From Salininema proteolyticum (lineage in GTDB: Bacteria; Actinomycetota; Actinomycetes; Mycobacteriales; Micromonosporaceae), in assembly GCF_042685645.1 (NCBI RefSeq), contig NZ_JBHUNX010000001.1, positions 1,302,001 through 1,366,000 on the forward strand: DNA of 64,000 nt. Reading direction: 5' to 3'. A program made the position numbers and the translations under genes. Under the pieces are notes generated by a model. It searched no databases, was not told where the DNA came from, and worked only from the letters and a program-made list of their open reading frames with translations. Positions 41,641 through 50,053 of this stretch are shown in pieces (the first letter of the stretch is position 1; every line of letters starts with the position of its first letter).

Positions 41641-42036
41641 ATGGCCGATTGGGACGACGTCCGGGAGATCGTCGCGGCGCTGCCCGAGTCAGAGGAGCGT
41701 CCGAGCTACGGCGGCCTGCCGTCGTGGAAGGTGCGGGGCCGGCAGTTCTGCTGGGAGAGGCCGCTGCGCCCCAAAGACGAGGAGGAGCTGGACGACCCGC
41801 CCGGCGGGCCGGTGCTCGGGGCGGCGGTCGCCGACCTGGGGGAGAAGGAGGCGCTTCTCCAGTCCGATCCGCGCCTCTTCTTCACCGTCTCGCATTTCGA
41901 CGGCCACGCCGCGATCCTGGTCCGCCTGGAGGAGGCCTCCCGCGAGCGGCTCGCGGAGATCGTCGAGGACGCCTGGTTCGCCAGGGCCCCGAAGAGGCTG
42001 GCGCGCGAGTACTCCGAGCGTTCCCGACCGGACTAG
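41641..42036 (+). CDS. MmcQ/YjbR-family protein
   Basis: A 131-residue protein, MADWDDVREIVAALPESEER at the start, with SYGGLPSWKVRGRQFCWERP, LFFTVSHFDGHAAILVRLEE and EDAWFARAPKRLAREY. This matches the MmcQ/YjbR fold (cyclic alpha/beta, DNA-binding-like), whose function is not established. The ATG at 41641 follows GGGAGGTG. Its stop overlaps the convergent SnoaL-like gene by 4 bp. Confidence 0.85.
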   Translation: MADWDDVREIVAALPESEERPSYGGLPSWKVRGRQFCWERPLRPKDEEELDDPPGGPVLGAAVADLGEKEALLQSDPRLFFTVSHFDGHAAILVRLEEASRERLAEIVEDAWFARAPKRLAREYSERSRPD

Positions 42037-42554
42037 GCGGTGCGCTCGGCGCCCACCGTCTCCTCGGCCATCTTGGCGCCCTGCTTGTCGGCGTAGCCGA
42101 TGATCTTGGCGACGAACTTCGACTTGGACGAGAGCCTCTTGGCGGCCTTCGGGCCCTGGTGAGCCTCGACTATGGCACCGCCGATGGCCTCCATGGCGGC
42201 GACGGCGCCCGGCAGCGGCCGCATGAAGCCGGTGACGGCGGCGATCTCGCCCGCGTCGTTCAGCTCGACGATCTGGGACTCCTCGAAGGGGACGCCCCGC
42301 GCGGTGGCGGTCTCGCGCAGGAAGTACGTGGAGTCTCCGTCGGAGCCGACGGCGGTGAAGCGGATGTCGTCGATGGAGGCGTGGACGGCCTTGATCAGCT
42401 CTCCGAGCGCCTCGCGGCCCTCGAACCGGACGAGTCCGGTCAGGGGCGAGGTGAACGTGCAGTCCTCGGCGACAACGGACAGGGCCTTCTCGAGGTCCCC
42501 CTCTTCGGCCGACTCGATCCAGGCGGCAACGGAAGGATGTGTTTCGGGTTTCAT
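42033..42554 (-). CDS. SnoaL/NTF2-like fold protein
   Basis: A 173-residue protein with an N-terminal NTF2-like domain of about 120 residues: THPSVAAWIESAEEGDLEKA, LSVVAEDCTFTSPLTGLVRF and GEIAAVTGFMRPLPGAVAAM. The last 50 residues are basic and helical (AAKRLSSKSKFVAKIIGYAD). The family covers polyketide cyclases, isomerases and binding proteins, so the reaction cannot be named. The ATG at 42554 has a weak ribosome site. Confidence 0.7.
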   Translation of the reverse strand: MKPETHPSVAAWIESAEEGDLEKALSVVAEDCTFTSPLTGLVRFEGREALGELIKAVHASIDDIRFTAVGSDGDSTYFLRETATARGVPFEESQIVELNDAGEIAAVTGFMRPLPGAVAAMEAIGGAIVEAHQGPKAAKRLSSKSKFVAKIIGYADKQGAKMAEETVGAERTA

Positions 42555-42626
42555 GACCGAACTCTACATCGAAAGGGCCACATATGAAAAAGGATACGCG
42601 GCCGGCAAGGGGAGGGCCCGCGGCGA

Positions 42627-42658
42627 CGGCCGCGCCCCGGTGGAAGGGGGCGCGGCCG
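42627..42658 (-). terminator. Hairpin terminator of the exopolysaccharide operon
   Basis: A perfect 12-bp GC-only stem (42627-42638 with 42647-42658) and 8-nt loop lie directly behind the minus-strand stop at 42672. Confidence 0.7.
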
Positions 42659-42671
42659 CGGCGGAGCCGGT

Positions 42672-45539
42672 CTAGCGCGGGCCCCGCGTGTACACGGCGA
42701 CGTGGTCGACCAGCATGGGTTCTCCGCTAACTGTGTCGGCGTCCGGGGTCAACCCCGGACCGCGGTGGAACGCGTCGGGGAAGTTCCCGCCGACGGCCAC
42801 GTTGAGGATGAGGAACAGTCCGTTCCCCAGCGCGTCGTTCCAGGCGGTCTCGCCGATCTGCTCCCGCGTGACGGTGAAGAACCGGCTCCCGTCCAGGTAC
42901 CAGCGCACCTCGCCCGCGCCGTAGTCCACTTCGGCCGCGTAGGAGTGGAAGGACGCCGAGCAGCCTTCGCAGGTCTGCGGTTCGGACCCCAGCCCTCCCG
43001 TCTCCTCCTGGCAGGGACCGCCGGTGACGGTCCCGCAGTGCATGGCGCCCCAGGTCTCGCCGGAGCCGTTGACGTTCTCCATGATGTCCACCTCGCCGGT
43101 GGCCGGCCAGCCGGTGTAGCCGTCGCGCAGGTCGGCCCCCATGGCCCAGAAGGCGGGCCAGTAGCCGATGCCGTCCGCGGGGTCGACGTCGGGCAACCGC
43201 AGCGACGCCTCCATGCGGAGCACGCCCCCTTCGGGCGGCAGGAAGTCGCCCTTCGCCGTCTCGATCCGCCCGGACGTCCAGCCGCCGTCCTCGTCCCGCA
43301 GGGGTGTGATGGCGAGGTTGCCCCTGCCGTCTTGGGCGACGTTGTCGGTCGAGTCGGTGTGGACGGCCACCTCCCCGGTTCCCCAGTTGTCGGCCGGGCA
43401 GCCCGGGTAGCAGGTCCCGGTGTCGTAGACCCATTCGTCGGAGAGCCTCTCGCCGGCCTCTCCGGTGAAGTCGTCGCGGAAGGCGACCTCCCAGCCGTCG
43501 CCGGGAGCGACGGTCGGCGCGGAGGGCCGGGCGGGTGCGAGCAGGCCGCTGGTGACCAGCTCGTGCTCCAACCTGGGAGCGAGAGCGCGGACGGCGGCGG
43601 TGGTCAGGTGTGAGTCGTCGCGGTAGAGCAGGAGGTTGTCCACGACGGCCGGGCAGCTAGCGGTGGAGCAGACGAGGGAGCTGACGTCGGCGATGCCGAC
43701 GCCGTCGAACCCTCCCGACGCGATGCCGTCGGCCACGGGGTCGTCCCAGACCGCTTCGGCGCGTTCGAAGGAACAGGCGCCCCAGTCGGAGGGCTCGTCG
43801 GAGAGGCACGCGGGCACGTCGAAACCGGGGAACGGGGTGTCGCGGAGGTAGGCGACGGGCGCCCCGGTGGCGGTCAGCCGTTCGAACGACCGCTCCCAGG
43901 CGCTCTCTGCCTCCGCCGCGTCCCACGTGTACCGGTTGAGCGTGCCGACGGCGATCAGCGCGGGGGCCGGGCCGTCCTCGATGCGCTCGACCATGTCCTC
44001 GCGCCACCGGTCGCACTCGCGGTACTCGCGGCCCAGCTGGTCGTTGCCGACGGTCATGTCCGCCACGGGGCACCCGGACTTGGCGAGCACCTCCACGGAC
44101 ATCCCGCGCTCGGAGGCCATGGCCTCGAAGGCGGGCAGCCACTGGCTCGCGTGCGAGTCCCCGAAGAGGACTATCCTGCCGCCGCCCTCTCCCCGGACGC
44201 AGTCGGGGTGGCCCGTCTCTTCGGGTTCGAGCTGGCACTCCCCGGCCGTCCCGTAGTCCTCGGCGGCGTCGCCGGGGGAGGGGTAGAGCGGCAGCGTCGT
44301 GTCGGTGGAAGCCGGCAGTCCGGCTGCCCAGCGGGTTCCGGCCTCGCCGGCCTGGAGTTCGGCCCGGTCGCTCTGCTCCGAGAGGACCGTGACGGCCCCG
44401 CTGCCGACCATGAGCGCGGCGATGACGGGGAGGATGACCGAGGAGGCCCCGACGGAGAGGCCCGCCGAGGTGCGGTTGACCGTCGGCGCGCGGAAGCGCA
44501 GCGGTTCCTCGACCAGCTTCATCGTGAGCCAGGCGGGGGCGGCGGCGAGTGCGACGAGGCCGAGCTTCGCGACCCAGTGCTGCGGTCCGGCGGCGGCCTC
44601 GAAGAGGACGAGGACCGGCCAGTGCCACAGGTACCAGGCGTAGGAGAGTCGGCCCGCCCGACGAAGCCAGGACCAGGACAGCGGCTTGGCAGAGTCGCCT
44701 CCGGCAGCGATGAGGGCGCCGGTGGCGAGGGTGGGGAGGAGAGCGGCGTAGCCGGGGAACGGGGTGCCGGAGTCGAAGGCGACGATGGACGCCGCGAGGC
44801 CGGCGCCGGCGAGGACTGCGAGCCCGACCCGGGCCCGGCGGGGCCACGCGGCCGCCAGCGCGGGCACGAACGCGAGTCCGGCGCCGAGGGCGAACTGCCA
44901 GGCGCGCGTGGGAGTTCCGAGGTACGCCAGCGGCCCGGAGGCCTCGACCCACCAGAGGTTGACCGCGAAGGACGCCGCGCCGATGAGCGCGATGGCCAGG
45001 GCGAGGGCCTTCTTCCAGGAGGCGGCCAGGACGCAGAGCGCCGCCAGGGGAGCCCACACGAGGTAGAACTGCTCTTCGACCGCCAGCGACCAGAAGTGCA
45101 GCAGCGGAGAGGGGTCGGTGTGCCCGGCCAGGTAGTCGGTCTGCCGGCCGATGTGGTGCCAGTTGGCGACCGAGAGCGCCGAGGCCACGGCGTCGTAGGC
45201 GAGTTCCTTGAGCCGCAGGGGCGGGAAGATCAGCCAGGCGGCGGCGACGGTCGCGAGGACGACCGCCCCGGCGGCCGGGAGCAGTCTCCGGGCGCGGCGG
45301 GCGTAGAAGGCGCCGAGCCGGATGCGTCCGGTGCGCTCCTTCTCGCGGATGAGCAGCCCCGTGATCAGGAATCCGGAGATCACGAAGAACATGTCCACGC
45401 CTATGTAGCCCCCTTGGGCGAAGGGGACTCCGGCATGGAAGAGGAGGACGGAGGCCACGGCGACGCCGCGCAGGCCCTCGATGTCGGGGCGGAATCCGCC
45501 GCCGGCGACGGCCGGGGAGGTCGCGGTCAGTCGGCCCAT
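42672..45539 (-). CDS. Acyltransferase-3 / SGNH / GH16 triple-domain fusion protein
   Basis: A 955-residue protein with three domains. Residues 15-390 form an OafA-type acyltransferase-3 with about ten TM helices and the R-x10-H motif (Arg24, His35 in LRGVAVASVLLFH), plus FFVISGFLITG and SLAVEEQFYLVW. Residues 425-665 are an SGNH domain with GDSH at 460-463 and DDSH at 641-644. Residues 680-955 are a GH16 glucanase with the catalytic motif EVDIME (Glu816, Asp818, Glu821) and six or so Cys. AT3-SGNH pairs acylate glycans outside the membrane. A GH16 domain fused to them is very unusual. The ATG at 45539 overlaps the small gene upstream by 13 bp. Confidence 0.88.
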   Translation of the reverse strand: MGRLTATSPAVAGGGFRPDIEGLRGVAVASVLLFHAGVPFAQGGYIGVDMFFVISGFLITGLLIREKERTGRIRLGAFYARRARRLLPAAGAVVLATVAAAWLIFPPLRLKELAYDAVASALSVANWHHIGRQTDYLAGHTDPSPLLHFWSLAVEEQFYLVWAPLAALCVLAASWKKALALAIALIGAASFAVNLWWVEASGPLAYLGTPTRAWQFALGAGLAFVPALAAAWPRRARVGLAVLAGAGLAASIVAFDSGTPFPGYAALLPTLATGALIAAGGDSAKPLSWSWLRRAGRLSYAWYLWHWPVLVLFEAAAGPQHWVAKLGLVALAAAPAWLTMKLVEEPLRFRAPTVNRTSAGLSVGASSVILPVIAALMVGSGAVTVLSEQSDRAELQAGEAGTRWAAGLPASTDTTLPLYPSPGDAAEDYGTAGECQLEPEETGHPDCVRGEGGGRIVLFGDSHASQWLPAFEAMASERGMSVEVLAKSGCPVADMTVGNDQLGREYRECDRWREDMVERIEDGPAPALIAVGTLNRYTWDAAEAESAWERSFERLTATGAPVAYLRDTPFPGFDVPACLSDEPSDWGACSFERAEAVWDDPVADGIASGGFDGVGIADVSSLVCSTASCPAVVDNLLLYRDDSHLTTAAVRALAPRLEHELVTSGLLAPARPSAPTVAPGDGWEVAFRDDFTGEAGERLSDEWVYDTGTCYPGCPADNWGTGEVAVHTDSTDNVAQDGRGNLAITPLRDEDGGWTSGRIETAKGDFLPPEGGVLRMEASLRLPDVDPADGIGYWPAFWAMGADLRDGYTGWPATGEVDIMENVNGSGETWGAMHCGTVTGGPCQEETGGLGSEPQTCEGCSASFHSYAAEVDYGAGEVRWYLDGSRFFTVTREQIGETAWNDALGNGLFLILNVAVGGNFPDAFHRGPGLTPDADTVSGEPMLVDHVAVYTRGPR

Positions 45540-45739
45540 GGCAGGATCCCGTCGAGCAGTCCGGAGGCGAGCAGGGCGAACAGCACCAGGAGCAGCGAGA
45601 TCGCCAGCCCCTGGGACGGTCCGAGCGAGTTGGGGTTCGGGCGGTCCGAACGGCGGACGGCGCCCATGGGAGGGCGCTTCCAACCGTCGGTCTCGGGCGC
45701 GGGGCCCGTGTCCTTCCGTGCGGTGGTCGGTTCGTGCAT
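45527..45739 (-). CDS. Small single-pass membrane protein of the exopolysaccharide operon
   Basis: A 70-residue protein, MHEPTTARKDTGPAPETDGW at the start. A Pro/Arg-rich cytoplasmic part is followed by one C-terminal TM helix GLAISLLLVLFALLASGLL and the end DGILPWAD. It lies 19 bp behind the GT2 synthase stop and overlaps the triple-domain gene by 13 bp, so it is co-translated with it. It may be a synthase partner or assembly factor. No family is recognised. Confidence 0.65.
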   Translation of the reverse strand: MHEPTTARKDTGPAPETDGWKRPPMGAVRRSDRPNPNSLGPSQGLAISLLLVLFALLASGLLDGILPWAD

Positions 45740-45758
45740 GATGCGGGTCGGTCCTTCG

Positions 45759-47531
45759 TCAGTTCGCGGCGACGGCGCGGTCGCGGTCGGTGTCCAACGG
45801 TGCGGACAGGGGAGTGGGGGAGTCCGGTTCTTCGCTCGCGGGCGGGTGGAGCGTCCGCCACGCCTCGGCGATCAGCGGGGCGTGCAGCACCGTGTGGATG
45901 GCGATGAACACCGCCGCGGGCCAGTAGTTCAGCGGCTGCGTGGTGGCCGCGCCGTAGAGGAGCGACCCCCACAGGGCGAGGAGGGTGAGGCTGGACCAGG
46001 TCATGGTCAGGCGCGCGACGGTGGTGGCCAGTTTGTTGCGGCCCTTGGTGATGCCCGTCGGCGACCAGGTGGCGGTCCGGCGCCGGAGGAGGTGCGCGAG
46101 GGCCACGACGTGCGTGTAGCTGTAGAGCAGCTGGGCGCGGACGACGCCGAGCCTCCACTTGGTGTTGTGGGCGGCCGGCAGGAGCACGAACCAGACCCAC
46201 AGGGTGGGCATGAACGCCAGCATGTGCCAGGGCCGGACCTGGTCGGCGTAGGCCGCGGCCATGATGATCGCCGGGATCGGCACGGCGAAGACGTTGACGG
46301 CGTTGACGATGTAGGAGGCGAAGCCGTTCCAGAAGCACAGGCGGGTGCGCAGCTTCATGGGGCGGCGGTGGAACCCCTTGTCGGCCAGGAGCTCCAGGTT
46401 GCCCATCGCCCAGCGGTACTGCTGGTTGACGTACGCCGAGGTCGTGTCGGGCGAGGCGCCGGTGGCGAGGTTGACCGGAACGTAGGCGGTTTGCCAGCCG
46501 GTCTTGGACAGCTCGATGGAGGTGAACATGTCCTCGGAGTGGTCCATCCGGGGGAATCCGTCGAGCTCCTTGAGGGCCTCGCGCCGGTAGACGACGCACG
46601 AGCCGCAGCAGATGGCCGCGTCGTCGGCGTCGCGGGAGGGTTGGATCCAGCGGTAGAACAGCTCCTGGGCGGCCCCGGCGGCCTTCTCGAGCCAGCCCAT
46701 GCCGGACGTGGTCCGGAAGTGCTGGGGCGACTGGACGATCGCCGTGTCCTCGTCGCCGAAGTAGGGCATGAGGTGGCGCAGGAAGTCCGGCCGGGGGCAG
46801 AAGTCGGCGTCGAAGACGGCGATGAACTCGCCGTCGCCGAGGCGGTAGCCGTGGTTGATGTTGCCGGCCTTCTTCCACCGGGGCCGGTCGTCGCGCACGG
46901 AGTAGTGGAAGCCGTAGTTCTCCGCCAGGGCCTTGACCTCGGCGCGGTCGGCGTCGTCGAGGACGTGGACGTCGACCGGCCCGTCCCAGTCGAGGGCGGC
47001 CACGTGGCGGTAGGTGTTGCGGAGGATGTCGAAGTCCTCGCCGCAGGTGGGCAGGAGGACGTCGACGGAGGGGGCCGTGCCGGGCCGGTAGTTGGCGAGG
47101 AGCAGCTTGTGGCCCTCCTCGGTGACGCGGCGGGTGCGCTGGCCGTCGAGGAGGGCCAGCGTCCAGGCGACGAGGTTGACGCCGAGCACGGCCAGGAAGG
47201 GCCAGAGCAGCGGGGTGCGCAGGGAGAACAGGAAGAGGCTAGCGGCGGTGAAGAGGTAGGAGCCCGCGATGCCGAGGAGGACCCAGCGGCGCTGGGGTCC
47301 GAGGTAGTAGTACAGCTCGCGGTCGTCGGGCGGTGCGGGAAGCCCGGCGCCGGCGGAGCCGGCCGCGGTTCGGGGCGCGGGTGGGACGGCGGCCGCAGTT
47401 CGGTCTGTGCGGGCGGAGCCTGCTCCGGTTTGGGGTGCGGGTGGGGTGACGGGTGCGGTCTGGTCTGTGCGGGCGGAGCCTGCTCCGGTTTGGGGTGCGG
47501 GTGGGGTGACGGGTGCGGGACGCTGGGACAT
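45759..47531 (-). CDS. Processive GT2 glucan synthase (cellulose/curdlan-synthase-like)
   Basis: A 590-residue membrane glycosyltransferase. Residues 1-65 are Pro/Thr/Ala-rich with an exact 20-residue repeat. Two TM helices follow, then the GT2 catalytic domain: DD at 192-193, DAD at 241-243, SED at 332-334 and QQYRW at 370-374, the D, DxD, (T/S)ED, Q(Q/R)xRW set of processive beta-glycan synthases. Four or more TM helices complete the channel. No PilZ domain is seen, so c-di-GMP control is not indicated. The ATG at 47531 follows GGGGG at 4 nt. The product is probably a beta-glucan, cellulose or beta-1,3-type. Confidence 0.88.
   Translation of the reverse strand: MSQRPAPVTPPAPQTGAGSARTDQTAPVTPPAPQTGAGSARTDRTAAAVPPAPRTAAGSAGAGLPAPPDDRELYYYLGPQRRWVLLGIAGSYLFTAASLFLFSLRTPLLWPFLAVLGVNLVAWTLALLDGQRTRRVTEEGHKLLLANYRPGTAPSVDVLLPTCGEDFDILRNTYRHVAALDWDGPVDVHVLDDADRAEVKALAENYGFHYSVRDDRPRWKKAGNINHGYRLGDGEFIAVFDADFCPRPDFLRHLMPYFGDEDTAIVQSPQHFRTTSGMGWLEKAAGAAQELFYRWIQPSRDADDAAICCGSCVVYRREALKELDGFPRMDHSEDMFTSIELSKTGWQTAYVPVNLATGASPDTTSAYVNQQYRWAMGNLELLADKGFHRRPMKLRTRLCFWNGFASYIVNAVNVFAVPIPAIIMAAAYADQVRPWHMLAFMPTLWVWFVLLPAAHNTKWRLGVVRAQLLYSYTHVVALAHLLRRRTATWSPTGITKGRNKLATTVARLTMTWSSLTLLALWGSLLYGAATTQPLNYWPAAVFIAIHTVLHAPLIAEAWRTLHPPASEEPDSPTPLSAPLDTDRDRAVAAN
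47402..47518. repeat. 60-bp direct repeat inside the GT2 synthase N-terminus
   Basis: The block at about 47402-47458 recurs unchanged at 47462-47518 (about 57 identical bases, period 60). It encodes a repeated TPPAPQTGAGSARTD(Q/R)TA unit in the cytoplasmic tail. Identity at DNA level points to a recent duplication. Confidence 0.85.
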
Positions 47532-47806
47532 GGTGCCCCCTAGGGAGGACGGAGGGAGTTCGCAATGGGTGAGGGGTGGCCGCGCGGGGCGGCCGTCGCC
47601 GACGCCGTTGTCGCAGTGGTACTTCCACAATGGTGCGGCTCTTTTAACTATTTAGCAAAGTTTTCTATTAAAGATCACAGTGGAAAGTTCCCGGCAAACT
47701 GCTTGTCACCCAAGGTGATTCCTGATATCGAGCGAGGGGCCTATGTCCCAGGATCCGGACTCGGGGGTGGTCCTCCGATTGTGCTCCGTGTCATATCAAT
47801 ACTCTG

Positions 47807-47836
47807 TTGACTGCAATGATCACATACTAATACAAT
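47807..47836 (+). promoter_or_regulatory. argC promoter
   Basis: TTGACT (47807-47812) and TACAAT (47831-47836) with an 18-bp spacer are close to the primary-sigma consensus. The predicted start lies near 47843, inside the ARG box, which explains repression by ArgR. Confidence 0.75.
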
Positions 47837-47839
47837 CTA

Positions 47840-47855
47840 TTGCATAATCATGCAC
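47840..47855 (+). promoter_or_regulatory. ARG box (ArgR operator) before argC
   Basis: TTGCATAATCATGCAC matches the 16-bp mycobacterial ARG box TTGCATAACGATGCAA at 13 of 16 positions. It covers the predicted transcription start and lies 14 bp before the argC GTG. ArgR encoded within the same operon is the expected ligand. Confidence 0.8.
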
Positions 47856-47868
47856 ATGGAGGTTGTCA

Positions 47869-48891
47869 GTGAATTACCGTATCGCGGTCGCCGGAGCCAG
47901 TGGCTACGCCGGAGGAGAGGCCCTGCGCCTCATCGCCGGCCACCCGTCGCTGGAGCTCGCCGTCGCCACCGCCCACAGCCAGGCCGGAAAACCGATCCCC
48001 GACGTCCACCCGCACCTGCCGCGATACGCCGACACCCGCTTCCAGCCGACCACGCCGGAGGCGATCCTCGAGTCCGAGCCCGACGCCGTCGTCCTGACGC
48101 TCCCGCACGGCCAGTCCGCCGCGCTCGCGGCCGAGCTTCCCGCCGACCTCCCCATTGTCGACCTCGGAGCCGACCACCGTCTCGAGGATTCCGCAGGTTG
48201 GGAGAAGTATTATCCCGGCGCCCACGCCGGCGCCTGGACCTACGGCCTCCCCGAGCTGCCCGGGCAGCGGGAGAAGATCGCCGCCTCCCGGCGCGTGGCC
48301 GCCACCGGCTGCTACGCCGCCGCCACCATCCTCGCCCTCGCCCCGCTCATCGCCGGCGGCCTGGCCCTCCCGAACGACGTGGTCGTCGTCGCCTCCTCCG
48401 GCACCTCCGGAGCGGGCAACAGCCCCTCCAAGAGGCTCCTCGCCAGCGAGGTGGCCGGGTCCCTGACCAGCTACAAGACCGGCGCCCACCAGCACGTGCC
48501 CGAGATCAAACAGGCCACCGGCGCCGCCTCGGTCTCCCTGACGCCGATCCTCGCCCCCATGCCGCGGGGCATCCTCGCCGCCGTCACCGCGCTGCCGGCC
48601 GACCCGGCCGCCACGGCGGCCGACGTCCGCGAGGCGCTCGCCACCGCCTACAAGGACGAGCCGTTCGTCCACGTCCTGCCCGAGGGAGTCCAGCCGGCCA
48701 CCAAGTCCGTCTACGGCTCCAACGCCGCCCAGCTCCAGGGCGCCGCCGACCTCGACTCCGGCCGCCTCATCGCGACCTCCGCCGTCGACAACCTCGGCAA
48801 GGGCGCCTCGGGACAGGTCGTCCAGTGCCTCAACCTCATGCTCGGCCTCGAAGAGACCGCCGGGCTCGCCGCCGAAGGAGTCGCCCCGTGA
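47869..48891 (+). CDS. argC: N-acetyl-gamma-glutamyl-phosphate reductase
   Basis: A 340-residue NADPH-dependent enzyme of arginine synthesis that reduces N-acetylglutamyl phosphate to the semialdehyde. The nucleotide-binding start reads VAGASGYAGGEALRL, the active-site Cys lies in AATGCYAAATILAL and GTSGAGNSPSKR is also typical. The GTG at 47869 is chosen because GGAGG lies 7 nt upstream. A TTG at 47863 is too close to that site. The stop overlaps argJ (GTGA). It is the first gene of argCJBDFRGH. Confidence 0.96.
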   Translation: MNYRIAVAGASGYAGGEALRLIAGHPSLELAVATAHSQAGKPIPDVHPHLPRYADTRFQPTTPEAILESEPDAVVLTLPHGQSAALAAELPADLPIVDLGADHRLEDSAGWEKYYPGAHAGAWTYGLPELPGQREKIAASRRVAATGCYAAATILALAPLIAGGLALPNDVVVVASSGTSGAGNSPSKRLLASEVAGSLTSYKTGAHQHVPEIKQATGAASVSLTPILAPMPRGILAAVTALPADPAATAADVREALATAYKDEPFVHVLPEGVQPATKSVYGSNAAQLQGAADLDSGRLIATSAVDNLGKGASGQVVQCLNLMLGLEETAGLAAEGVAP

Positions 48892-50042
48892 GCGTCACCG
48901 CACCCCAGGGATTCACCGCCTCCGGCGTGACCGCCGGACTCAAGCCCAGCGGCAAACCCGACCTCGCGCTGGTGGTCAACACCGGCCCCAGCCAGGTCGC
49001 CGCCGCCAGGTTCACCAAGAACCGCGTCCAGGCCGCCCCGGTCCTGTGGACCAAACAGGTCATGACGACCGGCTCGCTCCGCGCCGTCGTCCTCAACTCC
49101 GGCGGCGCCAACGCCTGCACCGGGCCCGACGGCTTCGCCGACACCCACAAGACCGCCGAGAAGACCGCCGACGCGCTCGACTGCGGCGCCGTCGAAGTCG
49201 CCGTCTGCTCCACCGGACTGATCGGCGAACGCCTCGACATGGACAAACTGCTGCCCGCCGTCGAAGACGCCGCGAAGAACCTCGCCGCCGACGGGGGACG
49301 GGCCGCCGCCGAGGCCATCATGACCACCGACACCACCGCCAAGACGGCCGCGTACGTCTCCGACGAGGGCTGGACGATCGGCGCGATGGCCAAGGGCGCG
49401 GGCATGCTCGCCCCCTCGCTGGCCACCATGCTCGTCACCGTCACCACCGACGCCAAGGTCGACGCCCTCGCCGCCGACTCCGCCCTCGCCGCCGCCTGCG
49501 ACCGGACCTTCGACCGCCTCGACTCCGACGGATCCACCTCCACCAACGACACGGTGCTCCTCATGAGCTCCGGGGCCGTGGACGTGACCCCGGACCCCGT
49601 CGAGTTCACCGAGGCCCTCGCCTCCGTGTGCCACAGCCTCGCCCAGAGCATGCTCGGCGACGCCGAGGGCGCCACCAAGGAGATCGCCATAACCGTCCAG
49701 AACGCCGCCACCGAAGAGGAGGCCGTCCAGGTCGGCCGGGCCGTCGCCCGCGACAACCTCGTCAAGTGCGCCTTCTTCGGCGAGGACCCCAACTGGGGCC
49801 GCATCCTCGCCGCCGTCGGCTGCACCGACGCCGCCTTCGACCCCGACCGGCTGGCCGTCGCCATCAACGGCGTCCGCATCTGCGAGAACGGCTGCGCCGC
49901 CGCCGACCGGTCCCTCGTGGACCTCTCCGCCCGAGCCGTCGACGTCACCGTCGACCTCGACGCCGGAGGCCACTCGGCCACGGTCTGGACCACCGACCTC
50001 ACCCACGACTACGTCCACGAGAACTCCGCCTACTCCACCTGA
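48888..50042 (+). CDS. argJ: Glutamate N-acetyltransferase/amino-acid acetyltransferase ArgJ
   Basis: A 384-residue Ntn-type enzyme that transfers acetyl from N-acetylornithine to glutamate, and may also use acetyl-CoA. The self-cleavage site is Ala179-Thr180 in APSLATMLVTV, where Thr180 becomes the nucleophile of the beta chain. Other landmarks are NSGGANACTG and GEDPNWGRILAA. GTG at 48888 overlaps the argC stop by 4 bp, with GAAGGAG upstream. Presence of ArgJ implies the cyclic acetyl-ornithine pathway. Confidence 0.96.
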   Translation: MSVTAPQGFTASGVTAGLKPSGKPDLALVVNTGPSQVAAARFTKNRVQAAPVLWTKQVMTTGSLRAVVLNSGGANACTGPDGFADTHKTAEKTADALDCGAVEVAVCSTGLIGERLDMDKLLPAVEDAAKNLAADGGRAAAEAIMTTDTTAKTAAYVSDEGWTIGAMAKGAGMLAPSLATMLVTVTTDAKVDALAADSALAAACDRTFDRLDSDGSTSTNDTVLLMSSGAVDVTPDPVEFTEALASVCHSLAQSMLGDAEGATKEIAITVQNAATEEEAVQVGRAVARDNLVKCAFFGEDPNWGRILAAVGCTDAAFDPDRLAVAINGVRICENGCAAADRSLVDLSARAVDVTVDLDAGGHSATVWTTDLTHDYVHENSAYST

Positions 50043-50053
50043 AGGTGTCCCGC

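Larger units (their letters stand above)
47532..47868. other. AT-rich divergent region between the exopolysaccharide and arginine operons
   Basis: About 337 bp. The side near the GT2 synthase (47600-47760) is AT-rich and likely holds its promoter on the minus strand, although no clear element was found. The other side contains the argC promoter at 47807-47836 and the ARG box at 47840-47855. No gene is supported here. Confidence 0.6.
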
